Positions 10,115 to 14,784 of a DNA stretch of 14,784 nt are shown piece by piece. Numbering within the stretch: position 1 is the stretch's first letter; each line of letters starts with the position of its first letter. The position numbers and the translations under genes are program-made. The notes beneath the pieces are model-generated. The model ran no database searches and was not told the origin of the DNA. It saw only the letters and a program-made list of their open reading frames with translations. Source of the DNA: Fragilaria crotonensis (Eukaryota > Bacillariophyta > Fragilariophyceae > Fragilariales > Fragilariaceae); NCBI GenBank assembly GCA_022925895.1, contig JAKSYS010000869.1, positions 1-14,784 of the forward strand, in the 5' to 3' direction.

Positions 10115-10369
10115 GGAGTTCTGTAAATTTGTAGTGTAAAATTCAAAAGAGGATCTCTATTCATACAAGGTACAACAGTACATACCTGGGATCATACATC
10201 TATTCAGCAAGAATATGCATATATGGAGAAGTCCAAAACTGGTTAAACCCTACTACCGGTAGTGGGTACGTACCTCCCAATTGGTCGGACTTTTGGAATA
10301 CGTGTACGGTATGGGTTGTGCACGGTTGTGTGTACTGTTTGTACAGTTCAGTACTATACGCAAGTAGTG

Positions 10370-10457
10370 CAGTACCCCAAGTGGTCATACTCCGTAACAG
10401 ACGCACGCACGGCGCAACTACGTATATGCAAATCTTACCGACATCGCTTACGGAGTA
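10370..10457 (+). repeat. Dispersed hairpin element, copy 1
   Basis: Begins CAGTACCCCAAGTGGT, then CATACTCCGTAACAGACG, then a CGCAC-rich middle, and ends TTACGGAGTA. The arms TACTCCGTAA (10388-10397) and TTACGGAGTA (10448-10457) are exact inverted repeats. Confidence 0.7.
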
Positions 10458-10516
10458 CTCCAGTATGCATGTATGACATATATCATACTCCAGTATGAGA
10501 CAGTATTCATTTGATC

Positions 10517-10603
10517 CAGTACCCCAGAGTGGTCATACTCCGTAACAGACGGACGCACGCACGCACACACGCACACAATTAATTTATAATATAGTAGGAT
10601 AAT
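10517..10603 (+). repeat. Dispersed hairpin element, copy 2
   Basis: Begins CAGTACCCCAGAGTGGT, then CATACTCCGTAACAGACG and an ACGC/ACAC-rich middle, then AATTAATTTATAATATA and GTAGGATAAT. Its right inverted arm is lost, but its end matches copy 3. Confidence 0.7.
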
Positions 10604-10666
10604 TCCCTACGCTCGAGTTCGAGCATAAAATATACGTCATGTCGCACTGGCGTACAGGCACAAGCC

Positions 10667-10766
10667 ACATGGGCACATGGGATGTCACATGGCCACATGG
10701 CACATGGGACATGGGACCCATGACCCATGGGACATGGGACATGGGACATGGGACATGGGTAATGGG
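10667..10766 (+). repeat. ACATGGG tandem repeat with G-quadruplex motif
   Basis: Degenerate CACATGG units lead into an exact 7-bp array. GGG occurs at 10729, 10736, 10743, 10750 and 10757, each separated by the 4-nt loop ACAT, with a further GGG at 10764. Four tracts of three G with loops of four are enough for the standard G-quadruplex pattern on the plus strand. An inverted ACCCATG segment at 10716-10728 could instead fold back on the array. Confidence 0.85.
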
Positions 10767-10779
10767 TACATCCAGTGGA

Positions 10780-10800
10780 TGTACATTGTACATTGTACAT
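10780..10800 (+). repeat. Tandem TGTACAT, three exact units
   Basis: Units at 10780, 10787 and 10794. Like the two other arrays in this window, the unit is 7 bp, and it contains GTAC. Confidence 0.85.
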
Positions 10801-11049
10801 ACAGTACAAGTACTCCGGAAAAAGTACTCGCACCTGTACCAGGTACCTGGTACTGTACGAACATGTAAACAAACTTCCTCATCAGTTCCTACTTCCTACT
10901 GGTAGTAGAGCTCCTTTATCTCCGCATTCCCAACTGATGCCGACGTCAAACACATCACAGTCAGAAGTCTGAAGCATAGAACAGGGTACTGAGTACATCA
11001 CTGTCGGTGCACTAGCCAGCATGATCATAGCCTTGGGACCTCATTTACG
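10801..11049. promoter_or_regulatory. rlmH upstream region
   Basis: Between the 7-bp arrays and the rlmH start there are GTAC palindromes (TACCAGGTACCTGGTA near 10846-10861 is a 16-bp palindrome) and then unremarkable sequence. No other gene is supported. Confidence 0.35.
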
Positions 11050-11618
11050 ATGAAGATTGTTGATATCATGTCTATTCTTTCTGGGCTGTGATGCCTGGAT
11101 GACATCGATGTTCACTGGTGTCAAGATTCCGAGCGAGAGGGCGTCCGTTCATTTTCCTCGGCTGACAATGGGTATGTCTGTGAAGATTCGAATTGTGGGT
11201 CAAAGAACGGGAGCGAAAAATGGCGAGGATGCCTATTCCATGTACGAAACGAGTTACGGCCTTCTAATCTCGACATTGAAACGTTGTGGCACAAGAACGA
11301 TTCGGAATTGATCAAGGGGTGCTGTCAGACAAGGAGAAGGGTCATACGATCATACTGATGGACCCAATTGGGAAAATGAGGTCAAGTGAACAGTTCAGCG
11401 ACGACCTTTTCTCTTGGATGGAGGAAGGAGGAAGTCGCGTGGTGTTCGTTATTGGGGGTGCTCCTGGGTTGCCACCTGAACTCAAGGATAGTGTTTCAAA
11501 TGGCATGCTGATTTCGTTGAGCCCTATGACATTCACACACCAGTTTGCACGAACAATCCTGATGGAACAAATCTATAGGGCGTCGGAGATACGCAAAGGC
11601 TCTGGTTATCACAAGTAG
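11050..11618 (+). CDS. rlmH: RlmH-type SPOUT rRNA methyltransferase, probably organelle-targeted
   Basis: RlmH methylates N3 of pseudouridine 1915 (E. coli numbering) in helix 69 of 23S rRNA. The core begins near VKIRIVGQ and ends GSGYHK before TAG. It contains HTIILMDPIGK, FVIGGAPGLPPEL (the SPOUT S-adenosylmethionine knot) and LSPMTFTHQFARTILMEQIYRA, all typical of the family. Before the core is a roughly 37-residue extension. After one frame change near 11057 it reads as a signal peptide ending LGCDA-W; Trp can replace Phe in the diatom plastid motif, so plastid targeting is plausible. Other breaks lie near 11252 (one base missing) and in the G run at 11316-11319 (four G where five would keep the frame). 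Reconstructed length is about 190 residues against 155-160 in bacteria. It is an isolated gene, same strand as the RWD gene downstream. Confidence 0.85.
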
Positions 11619-12074
11619 CTGGTGATAGTTCAAAGTTCAATTTATGGGAAAGCCTAATACTCTCGTGCAGGTAAATGCCTATACTCGGAGTCCTTCGTAT
11701 TGTACTACCTGGTACTACAACTACAAATACTTAGTACTCCAGTACCAGTACCCGTAGTACAGTGGTGGAAGGTGGAACAGTGGACAACGAACCAGTAGCA
11801 GAGTATATCAGTACAATACTCCGAGTCTCCGAGCACTAGTACCAGTACTCGATGTACTACTCAGTACTAGCTAGCATACAGTACTCCAGCTGTCAAGAGT
11901 CTCTATGATAGAGAGCAACTTAATCAGGAACCACAGTGCAGCCCACAAATCATGACTTGTGGACACAGCAACAGCCAAGGAGAACGATACTAAAACAAGC
12001 AAAGCAATCAAGAGGCCAACCTCAAACTACATCTCTATCTCAATATACTACAAAGTTACACCTAGTAGAAAATA
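11619..12074. promoter_or_regulatory. GTAC-rich intergenic region upstream of the RWD gene
   Basis: No gene. About 12 GTAC tetramers lie in 11700-11885, with repeated ACTCCAGTAC, ACCAGTACCAGTAC-like and ACTCCGAG strings. From 11890 to 12074 the sequence is A-rich and GTAC-free, which fits a core promoter and 5' UTR leading to the ATG at 12075. Confidence 0.45.
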
Positions 12075-13190
12075 ATGTCAGAACACCGAGAGGAGCAAGA
12101 GATGGAGGCGGAGGCCTTGCAAGCGATTTTTGACCAGGCGTTCAAGTGCTATGCGGAGAACAGCCATTTAAATGGGCCGTGAAGCTGCTACCGGTCGATT
12201 GCGGTGGAGATGAAGATGAGGAAGACTCTCAGAATTTCGTTGGAATAAGACTGAGTTGCTACGATACCGCTGGGTATCCTGAAAGCCTGCCAGACCTCGA
12301 CATTGAACTTGTGAAAGGTTTGGGCGATGAGCACAGATTGCAATTGTTGGATTTGGCGATGGAAGAATCAAGAAATAATGAGGGCATGCCCGCCATCTTT
12401 ACCATCTGCGAAGTGCTGCGTGAATGGCTAGCAGATAACAACGTCAAGGGACTAGACGACGCGTCGATGCATGCCCAAATGATGCGCAGAGCTAAAGAGG
12501 ACGAGCAAAAGAAGGTAAGCAGACGCTGTTGATGTGATTGTTTTTTTAACGGCAAGCAATATCTGCTTTATGCGAAGGCTTTTTCTCTCTGTATGATGAC
12601 AGCTACTTCATTGCTTGCTAGAGTTACTGCGTGGACAAGATACTGTCCTTGTTATCTTCGTTCGCTTGGTCGCCGTCAAGGCGGTCATAGTGACGACCTG
12701 AGAGGGTGGTATAATATCTGGAGCTACATTTCTTTTCTAACCCATGGTACCTATCTTTGTTTAGAAACTGTCGGAGCGCGAGTTTGAAGCCCAGAAAAAA
12801 GAAGAAGAGATCAGTCAGGCTGAGGCTGAAGAACAGCTCGTGCGAAAACGACGGACAGAAGGAACGCCTTGCACAAAGGAAAATTTTGACGCTTGGCGCG
12901 CTGCCTTCGAAAAAGAGATGGCCGAAAAGGCTGCAGAGGAAGAAGCACAGACAGATGTTGGGAAGAAACACAAGGGTGAAAAGAAGGAAGATAAGAGTGG
13001 ACGTATCACCGGGTTTATGCACTTCAGCGGCAAAGGAGGCAAGAATTTGGAGGAAATGGAGAAGGCTGCCGACGAACTTGATATTGATGAAGAGCTTTTC
13101 GACCTTGAAGATGACGACGACTTGGATGATTTAGATTTCGAAGATGATGAAGACGAGGACGAGGGCGATGACGACGAACCTGAAATCTAA
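12075..13190 (+). CDS. RWD domain protein of the RWDD1/DFRP2 type
   Basis: RWDD1 (Gir2 in yeast) binds and stabilises the DRG2-type translation GTPase and links to Gcn1 in stress control. Exon 1 (12075-12514) starts MSEHREEQEMEAEALQAIF, the usual beginning of an RWD domain. It continues with CYDTAGYPESLPDLDIELV, which holds the YPxxxP core, and LAMEESRNNEGMPAIFTI. A 250-bp intron follows (12515-12764, GTAAGC to TTTAG, phase 0). Exon 2 (12765-13190) gives a charged coiled coil, the DFRP C-terminal motif GTPCTKENFDAWRAAFEKEM, and a long Asp/Glu tail ending EPEI before TAA. Length, about 290 residues, is slightly above that of RWDD1. One break near 12141-12147 loses one G; adding it joins QAFK to VLCGEQPFKW. 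Its end is 58 bp from the convergent RAB18 stop. Confidence 0.85.
12588..12706 (+). ncRNA. Candidate C/D-box snoRNA inside the RWD gene intron
   Basis: A perfect C box, ATGATGA (12593-12599), and a D box, CTGA (12698-12701), lie about 100 nt apart in the intron. Just outside them CTCTC and GAGGG can form a five-pair terminal stem with one G-U. This arrangement is that of an intronic C/D snoRNA. Upstream of the D box, GTCATAGT is complementary to the conserved ACUAUGAC of large-subunit rRNA as I recall it, but its offset does not fit the five-nucleotide rule. No clear C'/D' pair is visible, so the call is tentative. Confidence 0.25.
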
Positions 13191-13248
13191 GTTGCGTCGC
13201 TATTTTGTAAATTAATGCGGCACCATGTTCCCTGTCATGGATGCAAGG

Positions 13249-14179
13249 CTAGCAGCACCCATCGTCAAAAGAAGTTTGATTGGGTCGACCGACCTGCGGT
13301 CTGATCTGAACCTTCGGTTTCTGTCCTGGAGCAGTGGTAGCAAGTAACTCCGGATCCTCTAGAATTTTTTGCACCAACTCCATGAAACACTGTCGAATGC
13401 CCAGCTTTGTCTTCGCAGACGCCTCAAAACAGCATTCCATGCGCCCTCGCCCACGCTTCAGCCTCTTCCCTTGGTACCTTCCTATCCAAATCAATCTTGT
13501 TTCCCACCAAGAGTTTAACTACAGATTCTCCGTTGTTCGGAGCGTACAGATGCACTTCTTTGAGCCATTGATCCAAATTCTCAAAAGTATCGGTTCTCGT
13601 AACATCGTAGACGAAACATACGCCATGAGCACCTCGATAATACGATGACGTCAGCGTTCTGAAACGCTCTTGTCCTGCAGTGTCCCAGATGGTCAGCTTA
13701 ACTCTCTTGCCACCAATATCTAAATTACTTTACCTTGAAATCGACCCCAATAGTTGATTGAATGTGCTCATCGAAGGAATCGTCCGTGAACCTCAGGAGC
13801 ATTGATGACTACCGGCATAGGCGTAGGTTGTTATTGGTCAGAACAGATCCCGTTAAAGAAAAGTGAGATAGAGCGTGTTTGATTGTCATTGACCATGGTA
13901 AAACCCAGCAATCGAATGATCAAATCAATCGAGTCATCGAGAAACGACTTCATAAATCAGGACAATAAGTACGAATGCTGAAGCACTTGTACTCCAGCAT
14001 CAAATACGAAATGAGTAGCTGGTGTGTGGAGCGTGGAAGGTAGAGGGCGCAGCAGGAAGTCACACACTACAGGACACGCAAGAGAGACAGATTCTTACCT
14101 TTCCCGTTGCGGCGTCGCCGATGATTAGAATCTTGAACAAGTTGTCATACGGGAAACCTTGCGGAGGAGGAGCAGCCAT
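13249..14179 (-). CDS. RAB18: Rab18-type small GTPase
   Basis: A membrane-traffic GTPase; Rab18 acts at the endoplasmic reticulum and lipid droplets in other eukaryotes. Exon 1 (14099-14179) encodes 27 residues, ending in most of the P-loop, GDAATGK. A 290-bp intron (13809-14098) is in phase 0. Exon 2 begins [12 protein letters not shown] and continues with STIGVDFK (switch I), [15 protein letters not shown] (switch II), [32 protein letters not shown] and [10 protein letters not shown], then the tail DDGCC, a double-geranylgeranyl signal. The TLTxSYYRGAxGV and DVTRxDTF strings and -CC end fit Rab18 better than Rab1 or Rab8. Two single-base breaks occur, near 13722-13728 (extra base after GVDFKVK) and 13425-13430 (extra T before EASAK); both look like sequence errors. 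The P-loop lacks the common G-V-G-K. Its 3' end faces the RWD gene. Confidence 0.9.
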
Positions 14180-14484
14180 GACGGGAGGTATGCAGGTTTG
14201 TTCCCCACGCAATCACACGCAGCCGTCGTGAGTCGGTTGAATGATTTTATTATGCTAAGATGGACCCGTCCCCCTCAGTTCAACTCGCCTACGAACTACG
14301 ACACTCCGGTGTAGTGGTGCTGTACTCCAGTAAATTCGTGTAAAGTACTACTTCGAATTGGAAAAACTTGTATGCATACCGTGTACTCTAGTACTAGTAC
14401 CGTATTCTTTGAATTATTCGGCGTTCATCATCTCTACTGTAGTACTGGAGTACTATGCCTATTGGCGCACGTTAGGTTTTACAG

Positions 14485-14523
14485 TACTTGTACTCGTACC
14501 GGGTACTAGTACGAGTACAAGTA
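14485..14523. other. Perfect 15-bp hairpin with 9-nt loop
   Basis: TACTTGTACTCGTAC (14485-14499) pairs exactly with GTACGAGTACAAGTA (14509-14523) around CGGGTACTA. Each arm contains GTAC, so it may arise from the same expansion process as the GTAC clusters. Confidence 0.85.
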
Positions 14524-14646
14524 GCATACTGAAGCAACCTGTTTACTGCAAATTCTTACATTATTATTCCAGATCTACCGGTAGTAACATTGAATCTCTA
14601 CAGTATTGTACTTCCAGTAACGTAGGACGCTGTCGTGACAATACGA

Positions 14647-14756
14647 CAGTACCCCAAGAGCCCAGAGTGGTCAGTGGTCATACTCCGTAATACACTAACA
14701 CATACACGGACGCATACACAAAAGCAATTTAATACGGAGTATGGCTGTAGGATAAT
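14647..14756 (+). repeat. Dispersed hairpin element, copy 3
   Basis: Begins CAGTACCCCAAGAG and continues through AGAGTGGT, CATACTCCGTA (14679-14689), an ACAC/ACGG middle, AATTTAA, TACGGAGTATG (14733-14743), and ends GTAGGATAAT. The two 11-bp arms are exact inverted repeats around 43 nt. Confidence 0.7.
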
Positions 14757-14784
14757 GAGACGCACTGATGTTTTACTGGCTACT

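Larger units (their letters stand above)
9483..10200. other. Gene-poor stretch with hairpins
   Basis: No recognisable gene. One 95-codon minus-strand frame (9976-9689) is open but has an odd Cys-rich composition and no family resemblance. The stretch holds the 12-bp hairpin at 9724-9756 and the hairpin pair at 10062-10114. Confidence 0.35.
14180..14784. promoter_or_regulatory. RAB18 upstream region, GTAC-rich, with hairpin
   Basis: No supported gene; the plus-strand frame at 14358-14690 is repeat-derived. The first 100 bp beside the RAB18 ATG are plain sequence. From about 14300 on there are many GTAC palindromes, the 15-bp hairpin and the third copy of the dispersed element. Confidence 0.45.

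Noticed and set aside
10608-10626. GCTCGAGTTCGAGC resembling a tRNA T-loop
   Set aside because: It is just a short palindrome; no acceptor stem, anticodon arm or A box lies at the right distance. No tRNA was found in the window.
10579-10905. Several open frames in both directions across 10579-10905
   Set aside because: They are translations of the ACATGGG tandem array and its flanks; the 7-bp repeat keeps several frames open by itself.
11311-11320. Programmed ribosomal frameshift in rlmH at AAGGGG
   Set aside because: Similar one-base breaks at homopolymers occur in every other conserved gene here, so an assembly error is far more likely than a programmed site.
12624-13042. Long minus-strand open frames opposite the second exon of the RWD gene
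   Set aside because: They are the mirror of a Glu/Lys-rich coding strand, which reads as Phe/Leu/Ser on the other side; the plus-strand family match is decisive.
13719-13732. A 14-nt GT...AG segment in RAB18 that might be a tiny intron
   Set aside because: Removing it does not restore the frame, and 14 nt is too short to splice; a single extra base explains the break and keeps the family sequence.

Overview
The window looks like nuclear DNA from a diatom, or a close relative with a red-algal secondary plastid. The main evidence is the hydroxymethylbilane synthase gene on the minus strand. It has a spliceosomal intron, and its predicted signal peptide ends in A-A-F-A-P, the ASAFAP-type cleavage motif of proteins imported into diatom plastids. 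Four other genes fit this: a plastid- or organelle-type RlmH, a Rab18 GTPase, an RWDD1-type protein with an intron, and a Ser/Thr/Pro-rich secreted membrane protein of a style common in diatoms.

Layout. Positions 1-4450 are transposon-derived. They hold the N-terminal part of a zinc-finger transposon-type ORF reading left off the window edge, a divergent multi-exon multicopy-type ORF, an AT-rich stretch with a degenerate 22-bp repeat, and a broken piggyBac-like transposase remnant. Positions 4864-6980 hold a mucin-like type I membrane protein (+) converging on hydroxymethylbilane synthase (-). Positions 7000-11000 form a 4-kb gene-poor stretch. It contains GTAC-rich clusters, a possible 1.3-kb inverted-repeat element with a decayed transposase-like reading, perfect hairpins, 7-bp tandem repeats with a G-quadruplex motif, and two of three copies of a small dispersed repeat. 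Positions 11050-14179 hold rlmH (+), an RWD/DFRP protein gene (+) and RAB18 (-); the last two are tail to tail with 58 bp between stop codons. The right edge is again GTAC-rich and carries a 15-bp perfect hairpin and the third copy of the dispersed repeat.

Every gene recognised by homology has one or more single-base reading-frame breaks. Many fall in short homopolymers, and on both sides of each break the protein remains well conserved. This looks much more like uncorrected indels in a long-read assembly than decay of four housekeeping genes, so the coordinates below span the breaks and name them.

The genes do not form a pathway: tetrapyrrole synthesis in the plastid, organellar ribosome methylation, translation-factor GTPase partnering and membrane traffic are simply neighbours. 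I see no clear new multi-gene system. The observations most worth checking are the dispersed TACTCCGTA hairpin element, the GTAC clusters confined to intergenic DNA, a possible C/D-box snoRNA in the RWDD1 intron, and the predicted organelle-targeted RlmH.
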